Source: Homarus americanus (taxonomy: Eukaryota > Arthropoda > Malacostraca > Decapoda > Nephropidae). Taken from it: a stretch of DNA of 64,000 nucleotides. A program made the translations under genes and the position numbers. The stretch spans positions 265,007 to 329,006 of the forward strand of contig NW_024748870.1 in NCBI RefSeq assembly GCF_018991925.1, given 5' to 3'. Below the pieces are notes generated by a model, which was not told where the DNA came from, ran no database searches, and was given only the letters and a program-made list of their open reading frames with translations. Of the stretch, positions 46,081 through 56,978 are shown one piece after another. Each line of letters begins with the position of its first letter. Within the stretch, counting starts at the first letter, position 1.

Positions 46081-46915
46081 CCAGTGCTGCCTCCGTTCCA
46101 CCTTCCCGCTGATGCCTCCTTTCCACCTCCTCACTGGTGCCTCCACTCCACCTCCCCACTGGTGCCTCCACTCCACCTCCCCACTGCTGCCTCCACTACA
46201 CCTTCCCACTGGTGCCTCCACTCCACCTCCCCACTCCACCTCCCCACTGGTGCCTCCACTCCACTCCCCACTGGTGCCTCCCCACCTGCCTCCACACCTC
46301 CCCACTGGTGCCTCCACTCCACCTTCCCACTGGTGCCTCCACTCCACCTCCCCACTGGTGCCTCACTCCACCTCCACCCTCCACTGGTGCCTCCACTCCA
46401 CCTCCCCACTGGTGCCTCCACTCCACCTCCCCACTGGTGCCTCCACTCCACCTCCCCACTGCTGCCTCCACTACACCTCCCCACTGCTGCCTCCACTCCA
46501 CCGCCCCACTGGTGCCTCCACCCACCTCCCACTGCTGCCTCCACCACACCTCCCCACTGCTGCCTCCACTACACCGACCCACTGCTGCCTCCACCACCTC
46601 CACCTGGTGCCTCACTCCACCTCCCCACTGGTGCCTCCACCCACCTCCCCACTCCACCCCCCACTGGTGCCTCCACCCATGTCCCCACTGCTGCCCACTC
46701 CACCTCCCCACTGCTGCCTCCACTACACCGCCCCACTGCTGCCTCCACTCCACCTCCCCACTGGTGCCTCCCTACTGGTGCCTCCATTACAACTCCCCAC
46801 TGCTGCCTCCACTCCACCTCCCCACTGCTGCCTCCACTACACCTCCCCACTGCTGCCTCCACTACACCGCCCCACTGCTGCCTCCACTCCACCTCCCCAC
46901 TCCACCTCCATGCTT
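46081..46915. repeat. 25-bp CT-rich minisatellite, about 33 copies
   Basis: Unit CCACTGGTGCCTCCACTCCA followed by CCTCC; the variant has GCTGCC for GGTGCC. CCACTGG occurs at 46381, 46406 and 46431. Since 25 is not a multiple of three and no frame contains stops, all frames stay open (up to 430 codons) and simply cycle. Confidence 0.95.
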
Positions 46916-47137
46916 TTCTCCCCTGGCACTCTTCCCTTCTTGTATTCTTGCTCGACGCTCCCCTTTACTCTTCTTCTACAACTCCTCTGGTCTCTCTCAG
47001 GTTCCCTCCCTCCCTTCCTCCTTCCCTCCCATCCCCTCCCACGCATTTCAGCATCTAGCCTCCCTTCCCTTCATCTACTCCTATAAACCCCTGTAATTCC
47101 TTCACCCCCCGTCCCTCCTTCCATTCACTCCCTCTTA
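46916..47137. other. CT-rich non-coding stretch
   Basis: Pyrimidine-rich sequence between the minisatellite and a CR1 fragment; TTAACTTAACTTAAC-like words at the junction near 47135. Confidence 0.5.
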
Positions 47138-47536
47138 ACTTAACTTAACTTGCATTCTCTAGAAAGACGAAGAGTGCGGGGAGATATGATAGAAGTATTT
47201 AAGTGGGTGAAAGGAATCAATAAAGGGGATATAGATAAAGTTCTTATAATATCCGAGCAGGATAGGACTCGGAGCAACGGATTCAAGTTGGATAAGTTTA
47301 GGTTTAGGAGGGAGATAGGAAGAAACTGGTTCACAAATAGGGTGGTGGACGAGTGGAACAAGCTTAGCAACTTTGTAGTAAGTGCGGGAACTCTGGAAAG
47401 TTTCAAAAGGAGGCTAGATAGATTCATGGATGATAGAGAGTGGTAATAACTCTCGACAGGAACTGCCATGCACAGGCCAACCGGCCTATTGCAGACTCCT
47501 TATTTTCTTATGTTCTTATGTTCTTATGTTCTTTTA
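47138..47536 (+). pseudogene. CR1-like LINE family II, 3' end
   Basis: The frame 47150-47446 encodes HSLERRRVRGDMIEVFKWVK, then RTRSNGFKLDKFRFRREIGR and DRFMDDREW, closely matching the copy at 22816-23294. The tail is three or more TTCTTATG units at 47508-47533. Severely 5'-truncated; the retained part is open. Confidence 0.9.
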
Positions 47537-47985
47537 TCACCTCCCTCCTTCACCCCTCCTTCCTTTCATCCATTCCTCTGCCCCTTATGCTTTCCTTTGC
47601 TCCTTACATCCTCTCTCTCTCTACCTCTTTACATTTACTCTACTCTTACAACCCTCCCCTCTTTCCTCCTTCCTTCCTGTCTTTCTTGCCTTCCTCCCAT
47701 TCTCCTCCCTTCCTTCCCTTCTTTCTCTTTCCTCCTCTTTTTCCTCCTCCCCTCCCTTTTCTCCCTTCCTCTTTCCTTCCTTCCTTCCTTCCTCTTGCAT
47801 CTCCTCTCTCTCTCTATCCCCCCATCTCTCCTTACCCCTTTTCTTACACCCCCCTGCACCTCCCTACACCCGTCACGGCTACACACCCCTGCTACACCAA
47901 TACACCTGCTAGTCGGCAAGTGTCAACACTCCCACACCCTTTACAGTAAACACACACACACACACACACACACACCATCGCCACA
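47537..47985. repeat. Polypyrimidine tract and CA microsatellite
   Basis: About 330 bp of almost pure C and T (CCTTCCTTCC, CTCTCTCTC), then CACACACA at 47948-47974. The frames seen in it are artefacts. Confidence 0.85.
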
Positions 47986-48341
47986 TACCTAAACGTTCTC
48001 ACTGTATATTTTAATTTATATATTCCTTTATATGATTGAAAATTTGCATTAAAATATCTTGAGTAAATAAACTTTTGTCTGTCTGTCTGTCGTAGTTTAC
48101 CGGAAGGGATAAAATCAGTAGATGATTTTGTCTGAAAGTATTCGTGAACTTTGGCAATTAATTCATGAAAATATGTTCATTATCTCTACCTCCCTCTCGT
48201 GTTTTGTTCCGCTGACTCTCTCTCTTGTTGCTTTAATTCACGGCTGTAACTAAACCAACAGGCTTGTATATGGCGTACATATATACATAGAGATATTTCT
48301 TTATTACTGAGGCGTGTCGGTACATACGTATACTTTAATCT

Positions 48342-48375
<34 letters not shown>

Positions 48376-48610
48376 CATCCTTGACCACCGACGGGTCAAG
48401 ACGGGTCAGACGCACCTGGCGCTGCTCAGCAGCAGCCACGTCAACTGTTATGTTGGCCCATACCAACTCCCTCCCCTGAACCCTCCTCCCTACCGGAATA
48501 TCAACAAGTTCTCGCCAGAAGTTACTGTTTCATTTGGAAAAGGAATGGAACCAGTGTTGAATAGTGGTGAACAGTGCTTAAGTCAGTGAAAAACAACTCG
48601 GCAATTGAGT
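47986..48610. other. Non-coding stretch with microsatellites
   Basis: TCTG repeat at 48077-48090 and CA repeat at 48341-48372; otherwise nothing recognised. Confidence 0.5.
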
Positions 48611-48619
48611 CTTACCCAA

Positions 48620-48735
48620 CCAGAAGGGACCTTTATGCTAGGGATGGGGTGCACCTGTCTAGGGATGGAGTAGCAACCCTGGCTGGGGCTCTAGAGGGGG
48701 CAGTTCAAAAGATATCGAAGTCTTTAAACTGCTAA
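48620..48735 (+). pseudogene. ORF1 C-terminal remnant of copy B
   Basis: Encodes RRDLYARDGVHLSRDGVATL to ISKSLNC, then stop. It retains the Asp-x-x-His pair of the SGNH hydrolase that copy A has lost. Confidence 0.85.
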
Positions 48736-48755
48736 GAGAACATAGGAGCACGGGG

Positions 48756-49421
48756 GTGGAGGAGACTGCAGTGGGAGCGGGTAAACAAGGCGAAAGATTA
48801 CAGGGAAATAGTGTTAGGAATGATGACAAAACTAAATTAGACAGGGAGTTTAAAACTAAACGCGGTAAGGGAAGGACTCAGAACACGACTAACTTAAATG
48901 TATACTACGCGAACAGTAGAAGTATGAGAAACAAAATGGATGATATTAAGGCCTTGGTATGTACCGAAGAAATCGATATAATTGCATTCACTGAAACATG
49001 GATCAACCTAGACACACGTGAATTACCAGTCGAATACCAAATTGCGGGTTACAAACTGTTCCATACCGATAGGCAGACCAGGAAAGGAGGCGGAGTAGCA
49101 ATCTATGTTAGGGATAATCTGAAGTGTGAAATAAATAAGGAAATAAAAACTGAGAGGAATACAGAAACAATTTGGATAGAATTAAGCGACGGTCGGGAAA
49201 AATTAATCACAGGGGTAATATATAGACCCCCCAATCTTGATAGCGTCAATGAGCGACTTATCTGGGATGAAATGCGCAGGGCTTCCATACACAACAAAGT
49301 CTGTATAGTAGGCGACTTTAACCTTGGCCAAATAGATTGGACTGTCCTTACGGGTAACTCAGAATCAGAGGATTTTCTCGAGACGATCCAGGACTGTTTC
49401 CTAAGTCAACATATAACCTAA
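48756..49421 (+). pseudogene. Copy B ORF2 endonuclease part
   Basis: The ORF2 ATG of copy A is AGG here, so the frame begins without its start. The endonuclease motifs are better kept than in copy A: IDIIAFTETWIN, GVIYRPP, VGDFNLGQIDW. A stop at 49419-49421 (TAA for GAA, after QHIT) is a different mutation from the stop in copy A two codons earlier in the alignment. Confidence 0.85.
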
Positions 49422-51693
49422 CCCACACGGGGTAATAATATACTGGATTTAGTTCTGACGAACAGAGAAAACCTCATTAGCAATGTCGAGGTAGGGAACG
49501 AACTTGCAAACAGCGATCACAAAGAAATTCGATTCCAGTTAGATTTTCAGGGCAGACGTAAGGAAAATTCCACTAAAGTACCAGATTTCAAAAGGGCAAA
49601 CTTTGACAGTTTAAAGAGGCAGCTGAGAGAGGGGGTGTCGCGCTTGGCCGTGAACCTGACAGATGACACGGATCTGATAACGAGATCTGAGATTGCCGAG
49701 TTCCACGATAATTTAAATAGTGAGTTACTTAATGCACAAAGGCAGAACATACCATACAAAAAACTCAGATCAGACAACAATGACCCTAAATGGATAAATA
49801 ATTATTTAAAGAACATCATTGGCCAAAGGAAGGCTATAGGTAGAAGGATAAATCGTGGCGAAATTCACCTCCGGGACTATTATAGGGTATTGGCGAGTAG
49901 AGTTAAAACCGAGATAAGGAAAGCAAAGAGGAATAATGAGGTAAGGATAGCAAGGGAGGCGAAGACAAACCCCAAAGGATTCTACCAAATGTATCAAACT
50001 AAATCACGAGAAAAGATTGGACCAATACGGTCAGACTCCGGCGAGCTCACTGATAACGACGGAGAAATGAGCAATAATTTGAATAAATATTTTTCAACAG
50101 TTTTCACCACCGAAAATCTAAACATGATACCCGAGGCACCGACTCTATTCAGAGATAGTGAAGAAAACAAATTAAGTGAGATAGTAGTGACTAGTAACGA
50201 TGTTAGTAAGCAAATAGACAAACTAAAGCCTAATAAGTCACCTGGTCCCGATGAGATATTTGCCAGAGTATTAAAGGAATGTAAGGAAGAGCTTAGTATG
50301 CCCTTAGCAAAGTTGTTTAACATGTCCTTAAAAACAGGTGTAGTACCAGAATCCTGGAGGATAGCGAATGTAATACCGATTTTCAAGAAGGGGGATAGAT
50401 CACTATCCTCTAACTACCGCCCAATCAGTCTAACATCAATAGTAGGCAAATTACTGGAAGCAATCATTTCAAACTCTATTCGAAATCACCTGGAGAAGCA
50501 CAGATTGATCAATGATTCCCAGCATGGCTTCACAAGCGGACGTTCTTGCCTAACTAATCTATTAACATTCTTTTCATCAGTTTTCGAATCGGTGGACGAG
50601 GGGCACAATTATGATGTGGTATATCTCGACTTTAGCAAAGCCTTCGACAGAGTCCCCCACGAAAGACTAATTAGAAAGGTAGAAGCTCATGGCATCAAAG
50701 GTGACATCCTTAAATGGATTAGGGCGTGGTTACAGGACAGGAAACAGAGTGAGCATTAACGGCACTAAGTCCCATTGGAGCAACGTCACAAGTGGAGTTC
50801 CCCAAGGCTCAGTACTTGGACCATTATTGTTTATTATATACATAAACGACATAGATATCGGCATAGACAGCAACATAAGTAAATTTGCTGATGACACTAA
50901 AATAGGACGTGTTATCAAATCTGACGAGGACTCGGCAAAACTACAGGAAGATCTAAACAAATTTTTCGAATGGTCTGAAAAATGGCAGATGAAATTCAAC
51001 GTCGACAAATGTAAAGTACTCAGTATAGGAGATGTAAACAGGGAAACCAGATACCAGATGAACAACGATGCCATAGAGAAATCCGACTGCGAGAGAGATT
51101 TAGGAGTAATGATAAGTAGGAACCTTAAGCCAAGTAAACAATGTGTTTTTGCTCGTAACAAGGCTAATAAAGTACTTGGGTTCATACAAAGGAGTGTTAG
51201 TTACAAGACTAGCGAGGTCATCCTAAAACTGTATCTTGCTCTTGTGAGACCACACCTGGATTACGCAGTTCAGTTCTGGTCACCGTATTACAGAATGGAT
51301 ATAGAATCCTTGGAAAGAATTCAGAGGAGAATGACAAGACTAATCCCGGGTATTAGGAACCTTGAGTATAGAGACAGGTTAAAGCATCTTAATTTGCACT
51401 CCCTCGAGAGACGTAGAGCGAGGGGCGACCTGATAGAGGTGTATAAGTGGAAGACAGGGCTAAACAAAGGGGACATTACGAAGGTACTCAAATTATCCAA
51501 CCAGGAGCGAACTCGTAACAATGGTTTTAAATTAGACAAATTTAGATTTAGGCGTGAAATAGGTAAACACTGGTTTGGAAACAGAGTAGTGGATGAATGG
51601 AACAAGTTACCAAATATCATCATTAACTCGAATACGCTGAATTGCTTCAAACATAGGTTGGATGCTCATATGAGCAATAGGGGTTGGGTGTAA
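49422..51693 (+). pseudogene. Copy B ORF2 reverse transcriptase part
   Basis: Frame 1 runs to about 50758 with FKKGDRSLSSNYRPISLTSI, HGFTSGRSCLTNLLTF and YLDFSKAFDRVPHERL. A two-base loss near 50746 (CAGAGTG against CAGCGAGTG) shifts to the frame ending at 51693. That frame holds SGVPQGSVLGPLLFIIYIND, SKFADDTKIGRV, CERDLGVMISRNLK and RPHLDYAVQFWSPYYRMD, and ends MSNRGWV. Catalytic residues are all present; a stop and one frameshift separate this from an open ORF2. Confidence 0.85.
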
Positions 51694-51768
51694 ACGGGAC
51701 TGCCCAGTATGGGCCAATAGGCCCGCTGCAGTTTCCTCCATTCTTATGTTCTTATGTTCTTATGTTAA

Positions 51769-51940
51769 CCTTCACACAGTGAGGTCCCAGGTACCCAGTG
51801 ATAATTCCTCTGAGACTCCACGATAGAGAGGCCTGGGACCACACCTCACCCACTTGAGTGAGTGAAGTCGACCACGTGGTGTCCCCATGATGCTACGAAA
51901 CCACGTAGTGAATGAGTTGCTACAGCAGCATGCGAAGTTC
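51769..51940. other. Short unique-looking stretch
   Basis: Between the CR1 tail and the next minisatellite; nothing recognised. Confidence 0.5.
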
Positions 51941-52545
51941 CCCATAACACCATCTGTGAGGGAATTACTACACCATGTGATGCCCCTCGATACACCATCT
52001 GTGAGGGAATTACTACGCCATGTGATGCCCCTCATAAATCCATCTGTGAGGGAATTACTACACCACATCAGGCCCCTCATACACCATCTGTGAGGGAATT
52101 ACTACACCACATCAGGCCCCTCATAACACCATCTGTGAGGGAATTACTACATCATCAGGCCCCTCATACACCATCTGTGAGGTAACTACTACATCATCAG
52201 GCCCCTCGTAACACCATCTGTGAGGGAATTACTACACCACATCGGGCCCCTCATAACACCATCTGTGAGGGAATTACTACATCATCAGGCCCCTCATAAC
52301 ACCATCTGTGAGGGAATTACTACATCATCAGGCCCCTCATACACCATCTGTGAGGTAACTACTACATCATCAGGCCCCTCGTAACACCATCTGTGAGGGA
52401 ATTACTACATCATCAGGCCCCTCATACACCATCTGTGAGGTAACTACTACATCATCAGGCCCCTCATAACACCACCTGTGAGGGAACTAGTACTCTACGT
52501 GATGTCCCTCATAACGCCATCTGTGAGGGAGTTACTACACTACGA
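51941..52545. repeat. 43-49-bp minisatellite, about 13 copies
   Basis: Unit ACCATCTGTGAGGGAATTAC then TACATCATCAGGCCCCTCAT; length varies because TACACCACAT alternates with TACATCAT and AACACC with ACACC. No coding potential accepted. Confidence 0.9.
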
Positions 52546-52559
52546 GTCTGCTGTTCAAC

Positions 52560-52752
52560 ACCTCAGCTTACATGACTTATGTGTGTAAACATTAATCTGT
52601 ATGTTCACTGTATGTTCCTTCACCTTTCTCTAATGAAGGGTTTTGTTAAACCACCAATGTATGTAATAAGTCATTTGTGTCCAATGTATATTTTCAGCCT
52701 TCGGGCTACAAACTTTTTCAATAAACCGTTTATTATTATTATTATTATTTAC
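52560..52752 (+). mobile_element. L2-like LINE 3' tail
   Basis: TTTTCAGCCTTCGGGCTACA, TTTTTCAATAAACCG and an ATT tail parallel the 3' end of the LINE at 38154-39355 (CTTCAGCCTTCCAGCTGCC, TTTCAATAAACCG). Only the 3' UTR is present. Confidence 0.55.
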
Positions 52753-52813
52753 ACACAACTTTATAGGAGGAGCGTGTAAACAGTAAGATATAGTGGTCCC
52801 TCCCAGGTTAACG

Positions 52814-53844
52814 GAATCCAGGTAAAAAAGTCACAGGTAAAAAAGTCACAGAAAAAAAGTCACAGGAAAAAAGTCACAGGAAGAAAAGTTACAGGAAAAA
52901 AAGAAAAGTTAAGTATCGAATTCTCACATTTTTTAAGGTTAATATGTCAATCAGTTTCAGTAAAGGAATATGCAGAACTGATGGTAAATTAATGAGTTTC
53001 GCTTAAAAATTATAAAATAGAACAAAAACATTAGATTCTTTGTATAATCGGGCAACATCAACCTGAAAGGATTAAGGTAAGTCAACTGAGGTCACTGTGA
53101 CCACAGGTTGTCTAATCCGGTAAAAAATTTTGAGCAGATGTTTGATGTGAGGTCACGTTGAGATGACCTGTCTACGTACAGTATATAACCTTGTTCCTCT
53201 CTATAGTATGTCAGTATCCCTGAAGACAGCGTGAACAACAATGCTCATACCAACAACATCTGCGAAGGGTGGAATAATAAATTCTTCAACCTCGTTGGTC
53301 ACTACCATCCTTCAGTCTGGCGTGTCATTGAATGGTTTCAACGTGAAGAAGCGACGGTGAGCACCATTATCCAGCAGGATGGTGTTGGCAACCCCCCTCG
53401 AAAAAGAGTTCATCGACGCTATGTGCAGCTACAAGAACGCATTCGCAACTTGTGTGTTGGTCGACGGGAGGACCACAAGACTGTGGCAGAGTTTCTTCGT
53501 GGCGTCGGCTGGAATATTCGTCTTAATCATCAGCATTAAAAACACTGAATATACATGTAATGCCATGATAATGCCAGTTAATAACTGAATTAAAATATTT
53601 TCAGTTTTATTACTTTAATTGTTTATGGTACTTAAATAAACTGTGACTGACTTGAATATTTTTTTTGATTACCTGACTTTCTTTCTTAACCAAAATTGTG
53701 ACTTTTTTTTTACTTTTTTCTTGTGCCTTTATTACCGGCCACCATAAATTAATTGTGACTTTTTTTCCTGTGACTTTTTTTCCTAGCCAAAATTGTGACT
53801 TTTATTCTGTGACTTTTTTTCCAGTGACTTTATTACCGGCCACC
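52814..53844 (+). mobile_element. MULE-type transposon remnant
   Basis: Left end GAATCCAGGTAAAAAAGTCA and the inverse of the right end GGTGGCCGGTAATAAAGTCA are imperfect TIRs. GGTTAACG flanks both sides (52806-52813, 53845-53852), an 8-bp duplication in the range of Mutator-like elements. Both ends carry tandem AAAAAGTCACAGG words (about five left, four inverted right). It encodes a C-terminal piece of a MULE-like transposase. Length 1031 bp, internally deleted. Confidence 0.75.
53203..53539 (+). pseudogene. MULE transposase C-terminal fragment
   Basis: Encodes NNNAHTNNICEGWNNKFFNL, VGHYHPSVWRVIEWFQREEA, and PPRKRVHRRYVQLQERI. The 'TNN-EGW-N-F-LVGHxHP-W' block is, to my knowledge, typical of the C-terminal region of animal MULE and FLYWCH-associated transposase-like proteins. 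The catalytic DDE part is absent. No start codon in good context; the frame opens after TAG at 53200, which could also be a splice acceptor. Confidence 0.65.
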
Positions 53845-53852
53845 GGTTAACG

Positions 53853-54141
53853 TTGTCTACTTCTAATACTCCTGATTTAGCCTCACTGGAGCTGTTGTAG
53901 AGGTTTAAGAGACAAGCTGTCATCATAAAGTATCACTGGCACAGTTTGGAGGCTTAATATAACATTTTTTTCCCGTTAATGTTTTATAATCTAGAATCTC
54001 TGTGTGTGTGTGTTTAGTTATCGTAATATTGTTTCTCTTATGTATTGTGGACGAACGCACAAGCGAACATAAATTTAGCTTTATATTCTACGTAGATTTC
54101 ATTTATCCTGAAGAGCGAGGGTCAGAGACAACTTCCCTTGG
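53853..54141. other. Non-coding stretch
   Basis: Nothing recognised except a GT microsatellite at 54001-54013. Confidence 0.4.
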
Positions 54142-54426
54142 GTGTTTACTGGAGACGTTAACCATCCCTTTGTATCGGCGTTAATCCTTTTGCCGGTCTG
54201 ACCCAACACCTGACCCACATCATCACGGCCACGCCGCGAGCTACACCTGCTATGCGCCCCGCCACACACACAACCTGTAACCTGTTGAGGATTAAGGAAA
54301 ACAACTTCAAACAAGTACGCCAGTGAGCTCCAAGGCGTGGTGTGGGTCAGGTGTTAGGCTGACACGACGAGGATTAACTTAACGCCGATAAAGGGAAGGA
54401 TTAACGTCTCCCCAGTAGCTGCAAAC
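54142..54426. repeat. Imperfect inverted repeat, arms of about 80-85 bp
   Basis: The left arm 54142-54222 (ACTGGAGACGTTAACCATCC, TATCGGCGTTAATCC, AACACCTGACCCACATC) is the inverse of the right arm 54340-54426 (GTGTGGGTCAGGTGTTAGG, GGATTAACTTAACGCCGATA, GGAAGGATTAACGTCTCCCC). The spacer is about 117 bp with no gene. Could be a fold-back element or two inverted copies of an unknown repeat; no target duplication identified. Confidence 0.8.
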
Positions 54427-54863
54427 CATGCAGTCTCGTCAGTCGGCGGCAGCCGAACAATCCACCAGTTACAAGTAATTCCTCTAGTTCTGCATACAAG
54501 TCTCCATCGCACAAGATGAGGGAGGCTAGGACGACTTTAAGTTCTCTTGTGTTTTTCGATCCAGTTATTTACTTCATGGAAGACATAATACTATAAGGTA
54601 AGAAATATTAAAGTATTGGTTAAAAAATATTGATGTGACTTTTGCTATGGTACTGAGATTAAATATTAAGATTTTGCTCTACAGCACGGTGATTTTATAC
54701 TAAGACACTATCCTCAATGGGGGTACAAACAAAAGCCCCCTGACAAAGCTACCCAGATGAAACACTCCAGGACAAAAGCCCCCCACTTTGATCGGGGTGG
54801 GTTTTTATTGACAAACAGTAAGTGGCTTTCAAAAGTTGTGACATAATTAAATAGTTGAGGGTA
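54427..54863. other. Non-coding stretch before the gap
   Basis: Nothing recognised. Two related words, CAAAAGCCCCCTGACAAAGC and CAAAAGCCCCCCACTTTGAT, lie about 40 bp apart near 54730-54790. Confidence 0.4.
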
Positions 54864-54963
54864 NNNNNNNNNNNNNNNNNNNNNNNNNNNNNNNNNNNNN
54901 NNNNNNNNNNNNNNNNNNNNNNNNNNNNNNNNNNNNNNNNNNNNNNNNNNNNNNNNNNNNNNN
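54864..54963. other. Assembly gap (100 N)
   Basis: Exactly 100 N. A minisatellite starts directly to its right, so missing repeat is likely. Confidence 1.
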
Positions 54964-54984
54964 GGGCTGTAAGCTTTGGTCTGA

Positions 54985-55215
54985 CAAACAATCATTACAA
55001 CACCATCCATCATCACTACATATAACACCACCCATCATCACTACATATAACACCATCCATCATCACTACATATAACACCATCCATCATCACTACATATAA
55101 CACCACCCATCATCACTACATATGACAACATCCATCATCATCACTACATATAACATCATCACTATATATAACACCATCCATCATCACTATATATAACACC
55201 ATCCATCATCATTAC
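54985..55215. repeat. 25-bp minisatellite next to the gap
   Basis: Unit AACACCATCCATCATCACTA followed by CATAT, about nine copies, some shortened. Another 25-bp period array, unrelated in sequence to the ones at 5209 and 46081. Confidence 0.9.
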
Positions 55216-55364
55216 AGATCGGTAAAGTATTTTCCGAGATTCTCGTGCGGACACACAAACAAAAACACACATACAAACATACAAGCAGACATATTTCCTT
55301 GTTTTATATAGATAGATTTGTATCACTTATGTTACTTGCATATTATTTGACATTCATTTTTTTT

Positions 55365-55584
55365 TCTTACGGGACTTACCCACCCGGGCACAGGTCACTG
55401 ACTCACATCAGGAGGCTTGGTGGGGGGGGGGGGGGGCGAAAATATGATAATAATTATTGAGACCCTACAATTGTGTGTAAATGAAGCAGAAAGTCAGATC
55501 GACAACCTGGGACTTGGTCACATGTGGCAGCAGGGTCTACCATTAGACAACACATTATGCTTCCAATATTTTCCCAGGCGGTAG
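55365..55584 (-). mobile_element. SINE-like element (compact copy)
   Basis: The inverse of the element at 26100-26590 without the expanded ATT tract. On the minus strand: head with AGTACTACCGCCTGGGAAAA and CATAATGTGTTGTCTAATGG, TGACCAAGTCCCAGGTTG, then a short ATT run, a tail with GAGTCAGTGACCTGTGCCCG and GGTGGGTAAGTCCCGTAAGA. A G run at 55421-55435 is a local expansion. Confidence 0.6.
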
Positions 55585-55960
55585 TACTACCACCCGAGAT
55601 CCCTCGTCCGAGAATTGCTGTTCGGCACCACAACCGCATCCAGCCCATACGAGCACGAACTGATCGCTAAAAGAACAGCCCAGTCCCAACCATGGTAAAA
55701 ATTGTAAATAACTTGTAATCAACCAGTGTATTCACTCCTAGTCAATCTTACTTTTTGCACTGTCATTATGTTGAAATGCCCTGTAGTTTGAGCTTCTCCC
55801 CACCTAGTTATTATATATCATATTTGTATCACTTTGTTACTTATATATTATTTGTAAATCAAGAGATCCATGCCCCAATTATGTAACTGTATATCTTCAG
55901 CCTTCCAGCTGCCAGACTCTTTCAATAAACCGTTAATTATTAATTATTATTACTATTATT
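55585..55960 (+). pseudogene. L2-like LINE 3' end, copy in the duplication
   Basis: Encodes the last about 35 codons (PPEIPRPRIAVRHHNRIQPI in copy A terms) with small changes, then the same 3' UTR ending TTTCAATAAACCG plus ATT units. The break at 55585 coincides with the end of the SINE-like element. Confidence 0.8.
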
Positions 55961-56397
55961 ACACACTCACACACACACAGGTATGTGGCCCGTATAAAAC
56001 AAAGCAAATACTGTTGCATTATTACAGTTACTTGAAGCACGGTAACGCTAATAATACGTTGTGGTGAGTGTGTAGCAGCAGTATCATCTCCAACTGGGAC
56101 ACATAAAAGAGTTAAGTTATCGGGGGTGTGTAGCTACTCCTCAGACTTCATTATATTGTCCACTTTGTGATATTTATCCCCCTCCATTATGCCATCCGTC
56201 ATATACAAGGTCACGCTTGTTGCTGAAGGTGAATGACCTTTAGTGTGTGACAAACATGATTCTTTGTTTTATTATAATAAGTAAGTTATTAGGCGATTCA
56301 ATTGTTGTTTTATGTATTGATTATATATTTCTTATATAATGATACACAGTAAACGTTTGTGGAATATATAATGGTATTTAACCTCAGAGCAGGTCAT

Positions 56398-56735
56398 GGG
56401 TAGTGAGGGGTGGCAGACAGGTAAGAGGGGCAGTGGACAGGTAAGAGTAAGATGGTAGAGGGGGCAGTGAGGGGTGGCAGACAAGTAGGAGGGGCTGTGG
56501 ACATGTAAGAGAAAGGAGGTGGAGGGAGCAGTGAGGGGTGGCAGATAAGTAGGAGGGGCTGTGGACATGTAAGAGAAAGGTGGTGGAAGGTGGCAGTGAA
56601 GGGTGGCAGACAGGTAAGAGAGAGGTGGTGGAAGAGGGCAGTGAGGGGTGGAAGACAGGTAAGAGGGACTGTGGGCAGCTAAGAGAAAGGTGGTGGAAGG
56701 GGGCAGTGAGGGGTGATAAACAGAGTGAGAGTTGA
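56398..56735. repeat. 64-bp minisatellite, paralogous array
   Basis: Same unit as 39776-40118, about five copies, uninterrupted. Confidence 0.9.
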
Positions 56736-56978
56736 TATAATTGTCTCGTAAACTTGTGATTTTATTTACCTCTCGCAATCCACACATTCTTATAGCGTTA
56801 TTAGTACGTCATAAATATTTCTATTATATCATATTGTATTTTTATTGTTTTCAGCCACCTGTGTATTGTCCTACAGAAAGACAACACGAATATAATAGTT
56901 TTTTTATTATGTTTATGTTCAGAGTTCGTGGGTGTTATGGATATTTTTTTAAAGATAACATACACACACACACACACT

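Larger units (their letters stand above)
48611..51768 (+). mobile_element. CR1-like LINE family I, copy B (5'-truncated)
   Basis: Begins inside ORF1 (CAGAAGGGACCTTTATGCTA at about 48620) and runs to the TTCTTATG tail at 51741-51768. Very similar to copy A over 3.1 kb, so both derive from a recently active family. Confidence 0.9.
55585..56978 (+). repeat. Segmental duplication, copy B (empty CR1 site)
   Basis: Matches 38978-40118 and 44078-44478 in order: L2-like LINE 3' end (55585-55960), unique-looking flank (55960-56397), 64-bp minisatellite (56398-56735) and 56736-56978. It lacks the CR1 element. Confidence 0.85.

Noticed and set aside
45794..47086. 430-codon proline/serine-rich frame and overlapping frames
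   Set aside because: The 25-bp minisatellite keeps all three frames open because its unit lacks stops; the same peptide repeat cycles through every frame.
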